DNA from: Clostridiales bacterium
GTDB taxonomy: Bacteria > Bacillota > Clostridia > Lachnospirales > Lachnospiraceae
DNA length: 64,000 nucleotides
Direction of reading: 5' to 3'
Assembly (NCBI GenBank): GCA_029010495.1
Contig: JAQXKO010000014.1
Coordinates: 62,001 to 126,000, forward strand
A program made the translations under genes and the position numbers. Shown here piece by piece: positions 9,211 through 17,352 of this stretch (position 1 is its first letter; every line of letters begins with the position of its first letter). The notes below the pieces were generated by a model. That model was given only the letters and a program-made list of their open reading frames with translations. It did not search any database and was not told where the DNA came from.

Positions 9211-9825
9211 TTATTCTTTATTATACATCAGTCCCTCATTATCGGTAAGATGCCCCTTTCGGACATTCGGTTCAATAAAGTTTTCATATGCATACTTCCA
9301 AAGTGCTTCCGAGCCCAAGCCGGTTTTCTCATTTCTCTTTAAAACCTTTGATACATCCACACCGTTTTCTGCCCATGACCTTCCGTCCGTAGCCGCATTC
9401 AGCATGAGCGGCTGAATATTGTCAAGTGCTCTCGCAAAACGTGCTTCCGGCGTTTTGCAGGCTTCAAATTCCTCAAAAAGGCATTTAAGACCTTTACCCT
9501 GCCATGCCGGCAGCAGACCATAAAGCTTTTCTGCCGCTGCCGCCTCCCTTTGAGCCTGTGTCTTACCTGCCTCCTCATCATAGGCATACGTATCACCGGC
9601 GTCAATCTCAACCACGTCATGAAACAAAATCATTGTAAGCACCTTGAGCATATCAAGCTTTTCATTGCTGTACTGACTCAGAACTATTGCCATAACGGCC
9701 ATGTGCCAGGCATGCTCAGCATCATTTTCAAAGCTTTCACCATCACTTCTGTAAGTATGTCTTTTTATAAACTTCTCTTTATCAAGCTCAAGTAGAAACT
9801 CAAACTGTTTTTTCATGTCATCCAT
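9211..9825 (-). CDS. HD-domain hydrolase (YfbR-like, HD_3 family)
   Basis: A 204-residue metal-dependent phosphohydrolase of the HD superfamily. Metal ligands are visible as the His in AEHAWHMA, the His-Asp pair in LFHDVVEID and the distal Asp in RALDNIQPLM. Family members such as YfbR dephosphorylate 5'-deoxynucleotides in the cytoplasm; the substrate here is unproven. Its ATG overlaps the stop codon of the upstream lysozyme gene by one base (TAATG), indicating translational coupling, and it precedes parE by 15 bp. Confidence 0.87.
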   Translation of the reverse strand: MDDMKKQFEFLLELDKEKFIKRHTYRSDGESFENDAEHAWHMAVMAIVLSQYSNEKLDMLKVLTMILFHDVVEIDAGDTYAYDEEAGKTQAQREAAAAEKLYGLLPAWQGKGLKCLFEEFEACKTPEARFARALDNIQPLMLNAATDGRSWAENGVDVSKVLKRNEKTGLGSEALWKYAYENFIEPNVRKGHLTDNEGLMYNKE

Positions 9826-11759
9826 TATTTGAACACATCCTTAAACATAATATTCAAATCGGCATTGCCGCTAACTCCGTCCACAACACCCTTATCACTA
9901 TACTGCCAGATTGCAAAATCATACGGAAGAAGCATCTCAGTTCCGTAGCATGCATACCATATGTCATAGTCAGACAGTTCATTCAAATCGACTCCGAGAT
10001 AAGCCCATCTTGTATTAACATAAATTACAGGCGTATATCCGAGGTCTTTAACCTTTTTTGCAAATGCAACTGCAATTTTTGTTCTTTCTTCTCTTGAAAT
10101 TTTGTTGCCTCTTGCCTCGGCAACATCATCATACGACTCCGTATCAAATACAATTACACCCTTATCATAGCCGGCCTTTTTCATAAGGTTTACGCTAAAT
10201 ACGGCCTCCTCCTCAGCCTCCTTCACATTAATTGCCTGAGTAAAAAAATACACTCCCGCATTAACCCCGGCTGCTTTAGCACCCTTCAGGTTGATAAGCG
10301 CGTATTCATCCTCTACGATGTTTCCCTTTGAATATCCTCTGTATCCGCCGCGGATAAACCCGAAGCTAAAGCCGGCAGCCTTAATTTTTACCCAGTCAGC
10401 CTTTCCCTGATATTTTGAAATATCAATACCTGCCTGTGCCGACTCATTACCGCTGTATTTTATATAACCTGTTGCTTCATCCCTTATAAAATGTGATTTG
10501 TCCAACGTTGACAGACTAAGCTTATCATACAGTGGGAAAGCATATTTCCCGTTGTCTTTACCGGAAATGATAACCCTCTCCTCGAGGTAGGTGTCTGTCG
10601 GTGTAATAATCTTACCGTTTCCCTCATCCTCATAATCACAACCGGCATATGCCGCAAATCTCGCATTTACAAGATTAATGGCAGTAGAGGAAAATGTCAA
10701 ATCTCCCGAATATTCACCAAGATATTCTCTTTCATTTATCGAAACAAAGCTTCTGAATTTTATGGTATTGTCAATAAGCTCACACTGCATATCAGCAAAT
10801 GTATCCAAGGCTTTTTTCTGCTCTTCCGCCTCATAATTCTTTATAATTGCAAGTGATTCATCAGAAACCTGATAACGATACGTAATATTTCCATCGCTAA
10901 AATCAACAAGCTTTTTTTCTTCGTCAACAACACTTAACTTAAAATAATATTTAAATGACGAGCTTAGATCAATTGACGAGACGGGTTGAAAATCAGTCAC
11001 ATTATATGTAATTAAGGTCTGAAACACTCCATTGTTCCTTTTTATGAACAAAAAGCCTGTTCCCCTATCCGATAATTGTATGATAGAAGGCACAAGCTCA
11101 TTTGGCTTTGTAATATCATATCCGCCTGATAATTTAATCTTTTCGTTTCCCTTTTCCATGTAGGCCGCACCTCCTGCAGCCATGGCACTATCACTTTTAA
11201 AGCTGTTCTGGTAATATATTTTTACATCTTCTCCGTCTAATGATGTCGAAAAACAGAGATATTCGAGAGTATTAATTAACACAACCTCTGCCTTAAACTG
11301 CTCAGAAGAAAACTCCTTATCAATCAGCTCTTTCAGATTCTGTGTGTAATATACTCTTCCGGCTTCATTTGCAAGATTGCCAGAGCCTCCGAAAAAAGCC
11401 GATTTTGTCTGGTATTCCCTTGCTACAATAAAAATAATAAAGCCCACCAGAAGGAGAACAGTAACTGTCAGAACTGCAATTACAATCTTAAGATTTCTTG
11501 TTGTCTTCTCGCTGTTTCTCACATAGACCTTAAATTGATTTTTTTCAACCTCAAGCCGGCTGATTTCTTCCTCTGCAGCCTCGTCGTATTCATCAAAATC
11601 ATCCCTGAGACCATCATCTGACATATCTGATTCATAATCCATATACCCTGACGGTATTTCAGCCTCGCCGGACTTTCTTAGTCGATTGTAATTTTTACTG
11701 TTGCGTGAATTATTATCGGGTCCTTCCCCGAAAAACTCATCACCGGTGCGTCTTATCAT
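9825..11759 (-). CDS. Membrane-anchored GH25 lysozyme-like muramidase
   Basis: A 644-residue protein. A charged N-terminal cytoplasmic segment (~1-95) is followed by one transmembrane helix (about residues 97-120) and a ~300-residue extracellular region of unknown fold. The C-terminal GH25 domain (from ~439) has the motif AGIDISKYQG, FIRGGYRG, VYFFTQA and the catalytic DxE in VIVFDTES (Glu ~541). It probably cleaves peptidoglycan glycan strands at the outer membrane face. ATG at 11759 is chosen over an in-frame TTG ten codons upstream because AAAGAGG sits 5 nt before it. First gene of an operon with the HD hydrolase and parE-parC. Confidence 0.88.
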   Translation of the reverse strand: MIRRTGDEFFGEGPDNNSRNSKNYNRLRKSGEAEIPSGYMDYESDMSDDGLRDDFDEYDEAAEEEISRLEVEKNQFKVYVRNSEKTTRNLKIVIAVLTVTVLLLVGFIIFIVAREYQTKSAFFGGSGNLANEAGRVYYTQNLKELIDKEFSSEQFKAEVVLINTLEYLCFSTSLDGEDVKIYYQNSFKSDSAMAAGGAAYMEKGNEKIKLSGGYDITKPNELVPSIIQLSDRGTGFLFIKRNNGVFQTLITYNVTDFQPVSSIDLSSSFKYYFKLSVVDEEKKLVDFSDGNITYRYQVSDESLAIIKNYEAEEQKKALDTFADMQCELIDNTIKFRSFVSINEREYLGEYSGDLTFSSTAINLVNARFAAYAGCDYEDEGNGKIITPTDTYLEERVIISGKDNGKYAFPLYDKLSLSTLDKSHFIRDEATGYIKYSGNESAQAGIDISKYQGKADWVKIKAAGFSFGFIRGGYRGYSKGNIVEDEYALINLKGAKAAGVNAGVYFFTQAINVKEAEEEAVFSVNLMKKAGYDKGVIVFDTESYDDVAEARGNKISREERTKIAVAFAKKVKDLGYTPVIYVNTRWAYLGVDLNELSDYDIWYACYGTEMLLPYDFAIWQYSDKGVVDGVSGNADLNIMFKDVFK

Positions 11760-11870
11760 AAAATCCTCTTTCCGGACATAATAATCCAAAAAACAAAATT
11801 AACAATTACTAGTGTATTCTGCTGTAAATCAATCAACAGCTTGTGTATTTCCAAAATCATATGCGAATAT

Positions 11871-11899
11871 ATAATAACATTTTTTTGTGAAATAAACAA
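11871..11899 (-). promoter_or_regulatory. Promoter of the GH25-HD-parE-parC operon
   Basis: Minus strand TTGTTT (11894-11899), 17-nt spacer, TATTAT (11871-11876). The long leader (about 105 nt) contains no recognised riboswitch. It diverges from the tyrS promoter only about 10 bp away. Confidence 0.55.
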
Positions 11900-11908
11900 G
11901 AATTAAGG

Positions 11909-11938
11909 TTGACTTTTTTTGCCATATATGGCAAAATA
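11909..11938 (+). promoter_or_regulatory. tyrS promoter region overlapping a perfect 20-bp palindrome
   Basis: A clear -35 TTGACT (11909-11914) is followed at 17-18 nt by an A-rich weak -10 (11932-11938). The perfect palindrome TTTTGCCATATATGGCAAAA (11917-11936) fills the spacer and part of the -10. Its position between divergent promoters and on top of the tyrS promoter is what a repressor operator would show. The protein that binds is unknown. Confidence 0.6.
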
Positions 11939-11974
11939 CCTTTAAAATATTATTAAAATTTCATAACAAAGGCT

Positions 11975-12217
11975 GTGAAGGGAACAAGTAGTATATTATT
12001 ACTGGTGCAGAGAGCTGTCGGATGGTGAAAGACAGACCGTGTGTAATTTATGAATACCTCCCGGAGCTTCGCACCGAACTGACAGTAGGCTGCGACGACT
12101 TACACTCGTAACAGTGTCGGGTTAATGACCCTCAAAGGTAAATGGTGCGAGCCATTTATGAAAAAAGGTGGTAACACGGGGAGACTCGTCCTTTATTTTA
12201 TAAAGGGCGTTTTTTTA
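11975..12217 (+). ncRNA. T-box riboswitch, tyrosine-specific, controlling tyrS
   Basis: Tyrosyl-tRNA-sensing leader. The T-box consensus AAGGTGGTAACACG lies at 12165-12178. The terminator helix uses CGTCCTTTA (12187-12195) and TAAAGGGCG (12201-12209) followed by a run of seven T. In Stem I the specifier loop contains GAATACC with the tyrosine codon UAC at 12055-12057, agreeing with the downstream gene. Uncharged tRNA-Tyr should pair its acceptor end with the T-box bulge, stabilise the antiterminator and allow tyrS transcription. The 5' boundary is approximate. Confidence 0.95.
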
Positions 12218-12303
12218 TTGTCTGAATACAAATCTGTATATAAAAAAATGCCCTCTATATCCGGGGTAAGCCCGGAAGGGGAAAACAGCAATAACATACA
12301 GAA

Positions 12304-12337
12304 AGGAGAACCCTATCCCCGGGGATAAAATCATATG
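12304..12337 (+). promoter_or_regulatory. tyrS ribosome-binding site separated from the ATG by a palindromic hairpin
   Basis: AGGAG (12304-12308) is 26 nt upstream of the ATG (12335), too far for normal initiation. Between them is the 14-bp perfect palindrome TATCCCCGGGGATA (12314-12327). Folded as a 5-bp stem with a CCGG loop, it would bring AGGAG to about 11-12 effective nucleotides from the ATG. No other good Shine-Dalgarno sequence is nearby. Inference from sequence only. Confidence 0.5.
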
Positions 12338-13552
12338 ACTTTATATGAAGAATTAAAAGAGCGCGGACTTATCGCTCAGGTAACTGATGAAAAGCTTGTT
12401 TCCGAACTTATCAATGACGGAAAGGCTGTTTTCTATATCGGCTTTGATCCAACTGCCGACAGCTTACATGTAGGACATTTTATGGCTTTGTGCCTTATGA
12501 AGCGTTTACAGATGGCCGGTAATAAACCAATTGCACTTATCGGCGGCGGCACAGCCATGATCGGTGATCCGTCAGGCAAGAACGATATGAGAAAAATGAT
12601 GACTGCCGAGACAATCAGTCACAATGTAGAGTGCTTCAAGAAACAGATGGCAAAGTTTATCGACTTTTCAAATGACAGAGCTTTACTCGTAAACAATGCA
12701 GACTGGCTTCTTAATCTTAACTATATCGAGATGCTCAGGGATATCGGACCACACTTCTCCGTTAACAGGATGCTTGCTGCAGAATGCTACAAGCAGAGAA
12801 TGGAAAGAGGTCTTACTTTCCTCGAGTTCAACTACATGATTATGCAGAGCTTTGACTTCTACAAGCTCTTTACCGATTACGGCTGCAATCTTCAGTTCGG
12901 CGGTGATGACCAGTGGAGCAACATGCTTGGAGGTACGGAGCTTATCCGCCGCAAGCTCGGCAAGGATGCGTCTGCCATGACTATTACTCTTCTTCTTAAC
13001 TCAGAGGGCAAGAAAATGGGTAAAACCGAAAAAGGCGCTGTATGGCTTGATCCTGAAAAAACAACTCCGTTTGAGTTCTACCAGTATTGGAGAAATGTAG
13101 GTGATGCTGATGTTATCAAATGTCTCAAAATGCTCACATTCCTTCCGATTGAGGAAATTAAGAAGATGGAGGCATGGGAAGGCAGCGAGCTTAACAAGGC
13201 AAAGGAAATACTTGCTTATGAGCTTACAAACCTTGTACATGGCGAGGAAGAGGCAGGAAAGGCTCAGGAGGCTGCAAAAGCTTTGTTCGGCGGCTCTGAC
13301 CCATCACTTGCTCCTGAATACAGACTTGAGGCTTCTGATTTTACAGACGGTGCTATTGACATTCTCTCAATTCTTACAAAGGCCGGTCTTGCGCCTACAC
13401 GTTCAGAAGCAAGAAGAAATGTTGAACAGGGCGGCATAACCGTAGAAGGCGAAAAGGTAACCGATATCAGGACAGTATATTCTGCTGAGCAGTTATCGGC
13501 AGGTCTTCTTTTCAAGCGTGGCAAGAAAAACTTTAAAAAGGTATTATTCTAA
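12335..13552 (+). CDS. tyrS: Tyrosyl-tRNA synthetase
   Basis: A 405-residue class I aminoacyl-tRNA synthetase that charges tRNA-Tyr. It shows the HIGH-type motif HVGHFMAL (residues ~47-54), the tyrosine-binding GFDPTADSLHVG, FGGDDQWSNML, the KMSKS-type loop KKMGKTEKGA, and a C-terminal S4 RNA-binding domain (from ~340, TRSEARRNVEQGGITVEG). Length is normal for bacterial TyrRS. Expression is controlled by the upstream tyrosine T-box; a palindrome at the promoter and a hairpin at the start codon may add further control. It is monocistronic, ending at hairpins at 13575-13657. Confidence 0.97.
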   Translation: MTLYEELKERGLIAQVTDEKLVSELINDGKAVFYIGFDPTADSLHVGHFMALCLMKRLQMAGNKPIALIGGGTAMIGDPSGKNDMRKMMTAETISHNVECFKKQMAKFIDFSNDRALLVNNADWLLNLNYIEMLRDIGPHFSVNRMLAAECYKQRMERGLTFLEFNYMIMQSFDFYKLFTDYGCNLQFGGDDQWSNMLGGTELIRRKLGKDASAMTITLLLNSEGKKMGKTEKGAVWLDPEKTTPFEFYQYWRNVGDADVIKCLKMLTFLPIEEIKKMEAWEGSELNKAKEILAYELTNLVHGEEEAGKAQEAAKALFGGSDPSLAPEYRLEASDFTDGAIDILSILTKAGLAPTRSEARRNVEQGGITVEGEKVTDIRTVYSAEQLSAGLLFKRGKKNFKKVLF

Positions 13553-13574
13553 ATTATTATTTTTATAAACATAT

Positions 13575-13657
13575 AACTCCCGTGAATTAAGGAAGTATTA
13601 AAAGTCAGATTCATAAATCTGACTTTTTGATATCGGTAAAGCACGGGAGTTTTTTCA
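13575..13657 (+). terminator. tyrS: Nested terminator: inner hairpin enclosed by a longer inverted repeat
   Basis: Inner stem AAAAGTCAGATT (13600-13611) with AATCTGACTTTT (13616-13627), a 12-bp stem with a CATA loop and T-run. Outer arms AACTCCCGTG (13575-13584) and CACGGGAGTT (13642-13651) enclose it and are themselves followed by T residues. Either can stop the tyrS transcript; together they form a compact two-level structure. Confidence 0.85.
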
Positions 13658-13680
13658 TATCATGCGAAAGCAAAATAAAA

Positions 13681-13703
13681 CGCCGGACTAAAAACGTCCG
13701 GCG
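13681..13703 (-). terminator. Intrinsic terminator of the zinc-ribbon gene
   Basis: CGCCGGAC (13681-13688) and GTCCGGCG (13696-13703), 7-nt loop, followed on the minus strand by TTTTATTTTG. Confidence 0.9.
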
Positions 13704-13721
13704 TTATTATATGTACATCAA

Positions 13722-14513
13722 TTAGTCAAGATCTTCAAGTGCATCTCTTGCATCTTCAACAGCATCCTCATAATCGTCAGCATCATCTGACTTAGAAAGC
13801 TGATTTAAAATAGAGTTGAGACCCGGACCGCAATATACATACCAGTCACCCTTATACTTATAAACGAATGTAACGTATGTACCCTTAGCTGCCTTCTTAC
13901 CATCTACATTAAGAACGTACTTAACTTCTGCAACCTTACAAGTCTTGATCTTCTTATAATCAAAATCATAATCATCATATACATCGTCAAGCATATCCTT
14001 AAATTCGTCAAGGTCATCAATCTTACCTACTTCATCCTCTAACTTATCAAGCTTTTCGATATCCTCGATATTCTTGATTTCATATTCGAACTTTACCTTG
14101 CCCTCTTTCTTAAGACCCTTGTAAAGTGCCTCCCAGGCCTTATTGTATACCTTGTAATATTCCTTTAAGCTGCAGTCAAAAGCATCATCTACCTGCTCTT
14201 CACGAACCTTTTCAGGAGCCATAAGCTTTGAAATAGTCTTCTGATCACCCTTACCTACTGCCTTATAGTACTTCTTGATTGTGCTCTTTGCACTGCCCCC
14301 AAAAAGTGCTGAAAGGATTAAAATTACAACAATAACAGCTGCTGCTGCGCCAATGAGTAAAGGTAATTTTTCCTTAATGTCATTTGATGCATTCTTAGCC
14401 GGTGCTGTTGCTTCTTCAGGAGCTGCCTGCTCAGTCTGCTGTGCCGGTGTTCCACAATTTGGACAGAAGCTTTCTGTATCATCAAACTGTGTGCCACAAT
14501 TGTTACAAAACAT
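13722..14513 (-). CDS. Zinc-ribbon membrane protein, unknown function
   Basis: A 263-residue protein. The N-terminal zinc ribbon has two CxxCG knuckles (CNNCGTQF and CPNCGTPA, residues 3-27), then an Ala/Pro/Glu linker, one transmembrane helix (~52-74) and a ~185-residue extracellular, Lys/Asp-rich domain. The latter starts STIKKYYKAVGKGDQKTI, resembling small NTF2-like or DUF4878-type extracytoplasmic domains. ATG at 14513 is chosen over an in-frame ATG 15 codons upstream because the zinc ribbon begins right there and GGAG lies 9 nt before it. Substrate and role are unknown; a sensing or scaffold role is only a guess. Confidence 0.83.
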   Translation of the reverse strand: MFCNNCGTQFDDTESFCPNCGTPAQQTEQAAPEEATAPAKNASNDIKEKLPLLIGAAAAVIVVILILSALFGGSAKSTIKKYYKAVGKGDQKTISKLMAPEKVREEQVDDAFDCSLKEYYKVYNKAWEALYKGLKKEGKVKFEYEIKNIEDIEKLDKLEDEVGKIDDLDEFKDMLDDVYDDYDFDYKKIKTCKVAEVKYVLNVDGKKAAKGTYVTFVYKYKGDWYVYCGPGLNSILNQLSKSDDADDYEDAVEDARDALEDLD

Positions 14514-14574
14514 GTTTTCGTACTCCGCATAATAAATTATGCAGATACTCCTTTCCATTCATACTTTAATTCAT

Positions 14575-14625
14575 ACGTTATAATAACGTTAATATAAATA
14601 TACAACATAAACCTACACTTTTCAA
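14575..14625 (-). promoter_or_regulatory. Promoter of the zinc-ribbon gene with a dyad at the start site
   Basis: Minus strand TTGAAA (14620-14625), 17-nt spacer, TATATT (14597-14602). A perfect dyad ACGTTAT-A-ATAACGT (14575-14589) lies at the predicted transcription start, where a bound repressor would block initiation. The -35 begins 3 bp from the stop codon of the upstream ATPase gene. Confidence 0.6.
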
Positions 14626-14627
14626 GT

Positions 14628-16082
14628 TTATTTTTCCAAATCTTCCTTTTCGATTGTACAAAGTTTTGTTTTCGACGCTCTTTTTATTTTTACAACTCTG
14701 GAAGCATGATTTGTAATCGCAGATTCAAGGAAATTACGCACTTCTCTGGCATTTGCAAAATTTTCCTCATGAGCCTCGATTCTCGCCCTGAAATGTTCAA
14801 GGGCAGCCTCCTTTGCTTCTTTGGAAAGCTTATACTGCTTGCTCTTGCACATATTTTCCAAAATCTGAACTAATTCATCCTCTGTATAATCTTCAAAATA
14901 AAGAAATTTATTAAAACGTGATTTAAGTCCGGGATTAGACTTCAAAAATTCGTTCATCGGCTCCTCATAGCCTGCCACGATTACAACAAGGTCATCCCTG
15001 TGATCCTCCATTGCCTTTAATAGGGTATCAACAGCCTCCTTACCAAAATCATTTTCTCCCTTATCCACAGTTAAAGAATATGCTTCATCAATGAAAAGTA
15101 TTCCTCCCATAGCCTCTTCAACTACTTCCATGGTTTTAGTGGCAGTCTGACCTACATAACCGCACACAAGTCCCGAACGGTCAACCTCGACAAAATTATC
15201 GTTTTTAAGTACACCGAGACCCTGGTAAATCTTGGAAAGGATTCTGGCTACCGTAGTCTTACCGGTTCCCGGATTGCCCATAAAAACCATATGCTTTGAG
15301 ATATCCGTGCTTTTAAGTCCCATCTTTTCACGCATACGCTGTACTTTAATGAGGTTTACAAGATTCTCAACATCTTTTTTTACGCTGTCAAGACCGACAT
15401 AACTGTTAAGCTCGGCAAGTAATTTATCAATATCAATTTCATCCGGGCTTACTTTGCCCTTTGAAATATTTGCTGCAGGCTTCTTTTCTGTGGCCGCTCC
15501 GTTCTGAGCCACGCTGCCCTTTCCGAGAATTTTTGCAACAGAATCAAGATCAACCTGAAATTTCTTCTGGGTACCTATATAATACACGCCGTATTCCTTA
15601 AGGAAAAGCTCGACCATACGCATATAATCCGTAAGACGCTTTGTTTCTCTTTCATGATTTTCCTTATGACAGGCAATTATTATCTGTCCGAGAAGCTTAT
15701 ACACATCCGCAAGAATCTGGGCATTCTGATAATGATTAGGGTCATTCGGAATTTTTCTTCCCGCATCGGCAAGTACAAAATACTTTAATGCAACCGGTCT
15801 TGTCGTAGCATAGTTTTCCGTAAATCTTATGGAATCAATTCGTCTTCTAAGCATTTCATCGGAAATATTTTCAAAATAAAGAGATTTTTTAATAATCTCA
15901 AACTCATCTCTGCCGACTACTCCGTCTGCCATTGAAATATATGTTACAAACTGCAGAAGCTCCTTGCGGTAAATTTCCTTAAGGGGTGTTGAAAATGCTG
16001 TTACACTTCCGACATTAACCTTGGTAATTTCATCACATGCCTTATCGCACATTTCCAATAACTCAAAGAGGTTTTTCTTCAT
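14628..16082 (-). CDS. CbbX/SpoVK-type AAA+ ATPase with N-terminal TerB-like domain
   Basis: A 484-residue protein. The N-terminal ~160 residues are helical and resemble TerB-like domains (FVTYISMADGVVGRDEFEII). A linker then leads to a CbbX/CfqX-type AAA+ module with Walker A GNPGTGKTTVARI, Walker B GILFIDEAYSL, sensor-type VVIVAGYEEPM and SRFNKFLYFEDY. Relatives (CbbX, SpoVK, EccA) remodel protein complexes; the client here is unknown. ATG at 16082 is preceded by AGGGAG. Upstream is serA (75-bp gap with a weak hairpin); downstream is the zinc-ribbon membrane protein, which has its own promoter. Confidence 0.87.
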   Translation of the reverse strand: MKKNLFELLEMCDKACDEITKVNVGSVTAFSTPLKEIYRKELLQFVTYISMADGVVGRDEFEIIKKSLYFENISDEMLRRRIDSIRFTENYATTRPVALKYFVLADAGRKIPNDPNHYQNAQILADVYKLLGQIIIACHKENHERETKRLTDYMRMVELFLKEYGVYYIGTQKKFQVDLDSVAKILGKGSVAQNGAATEKKPAANISKGKVSPDEIDIDKLLAELNSYVGLDSVKKDVENLVNLIKVQRMREKMGLKSTDISKHMVFMGNPGTGKTTVARILSKIYQGLGVLKNDNFVEVDRSGLVCGYVGQTATKTMEVVEEAMGGILFIDEAYSLTVDKGENDFGKEAVDTLLKAMEDHRDDLVVIVAGYEEPMNEFLKSNPGLKSRFNKFLYFEDYTEDELVQILENMCKSKQYKLSKEAKEAALEHFRARIEAHEENFANAREVRNFLESAITNHASRVVKIKRASKTKLCTIEKEDLEK

Positions 16083-16110
16083 GTTAATCTCCCTGTTAAC
16101 CTTAACTAAA

Positions 16111-16146
16111 ATAATTGCAGCCAAAGAAAACTCTGACTGCAATTAT
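16111..16146 (-). terminator. Terminator-like hairpin after serA
   Basis: Perfect 10-bp arms ATAATTGCAG (16111-16120) and CTGCAATTAT (16137-16146), followed on the minus strand by only TTTTAG. It may partly end serC-serA transcription before the AAA+ gene. Confidence 0.6.
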
Positions 16147-16157
16147 GATAAATACTT

Positions 16158-17324
16158 TTACTGCTGTAATACTCTTACCTTAAGTACGCCTTCTATTTTC
16201 TCAATTGCATTTCTAGTTTCATCGTCTACCTTTGCGCAGCAGTCAATAACGGAATATGCATAATCGCCGCGGCTCTTATTGTACATATTTTCAATGTTTA
16301 CATTAAGTGAAGCAAACTTCGAAGTAAACTGGCTTAACATATTCGGAATATTTCTATGTAAGATACAAACTCTTGCTTCCGTACGGCAGATACCTGCATC
16401 AAGAGCCGGATAATTAACCGAATTAATTATATTTCCGTTTTCGATATATGCTTTAAGCTCCTTGGCAGCCATTACAGCACAATTATCCTCTGATTCGGCT
16501 GTTGAAGCTCCAAGGTGAGGTGTAGCTACGGTATTAACCATCCTGATTGTATTAGGATTGATAAAATCAGTCATGTATTTTGAAACCTTGCCGCTCTCAA
16601 GAGCCTTTGCCATAGCTTCTTCGTCTACAAGAAGGTCACGTGCATAGTTAAGAATTACAACACCGTCCTTCATGGTTGAAATTGTCTCTTCATTAATCAT
16701 CTTTCTTGTATCGTCAAGAAGCGGAACATGAACAGTAATATAATCACATGTTGTAAAGATTTCTTCTCTTGTCTTAACAAGGTTAACCTTATGGCTCAAT
16801 TTCCAGGCGTTCTCTACGCTGATAAATGGATCGCAACCGTATACCTCCATGCCGAGTGAGCAGGCTGCGTTGGCAACAAGTACTCCTATGGCTCCGAGAC
16901 CGATAACACCAAGCTTTTTACCAAGAATTTCATGGCCTGCAAACTGCTTTTTGCTCTTTTCAACACTCTTTGCAAGGTTTTCATCATCCTTGTTCTCAAA
17001 GCCCCACTTAACTCCGCCTATGATATCACGTGAGCCCAGTAAAATACCGGCAATTACAAGCTCCTTAACGGCATTCGCATTTGCTCCCGGTGTATTAAAT
17101 ACAACAATACCCTTTTCAGCACATTTATCAAGCGGAATGTTATTAACGCCGGCGCCTGCTCTTGCAACCGCAAGTAAGTTATCACTATATTCAATTTCAT
17201 GCATTGAAGCACTTCTGACAAGTGCAATCTGCGCATCATCAAGATTATCAACCTTTTCATATCCCTCGCCGAGGATGTCAAGACCAACCTTTGCAATAGG
17301 ATTAAGACAATTATATTTAATCAT
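16158..17324 (-). CDS. serA: D-3-phosphoglycerate dehydrogenase
   Basis: A 388-residue NAD-dependent D-2-hydroxyacid dehydrogenase catalysing the first step of serine synthesis (3-phosphoglycerate to 3-phosphohydroxypyruvate). It shows the Rossmann motif LGVIGLGAIGVLVAN, the active-site Arg in NYARD, the catalytic His in TPHLGAST, and a C-terminal ACT domain (~315-388) which in this family binds serine for feedback inhibition. It is of the short SerA type lacking the intervening ASB domain. It lies 28 bp after serC; both share the serC promoter and leader. Confidence 0.95.
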   Translation of the reverse strand: MIKYNCLNPIAKVGLDILGEGYEKVDNLDDAQIALVRSASMHEIEYSDNLLAVARAGAGVNNIPLDKCAEKGIVVFNTPGANANAVKELVIAGILLGSRDIIGGVKWGFENKDDENLAKSVEKSKKQFAGHEILGKKLGVIGLGAIGVLVANAACSLGMEVYGCDPFISVENAWKLSHKVNLVKTREEIFTTCDYITVHVPLLDDTRKMINEETISTMKDGVVILNYARDLLVDEEAMAKALESGKVSKYMTDFINPNTIRMVNTVATPHLGASTAESEDNCAVMAAKELKAYIENGNIINSVNYPALDAGICRTEARVCILHRNIPNMLSQFTSKFASLNVNIENMYNKSRGDYAYSVIDCCAKVDDETRNAIEKIEGVLKVRVLQQ

Positions 17325-17352
17325 TATATTTTACTTCCTTTTCCCATACTGA

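Noticed and set aside
12125-12328. 67-codon open frame in the tyrS leader, and a shorter frame beginning at 12248
   Set aside because: It runs through the T-box core and terminator, whose RNA structure explains the sequence; no ribosome-binding site fits and the peptide resembles nothing.
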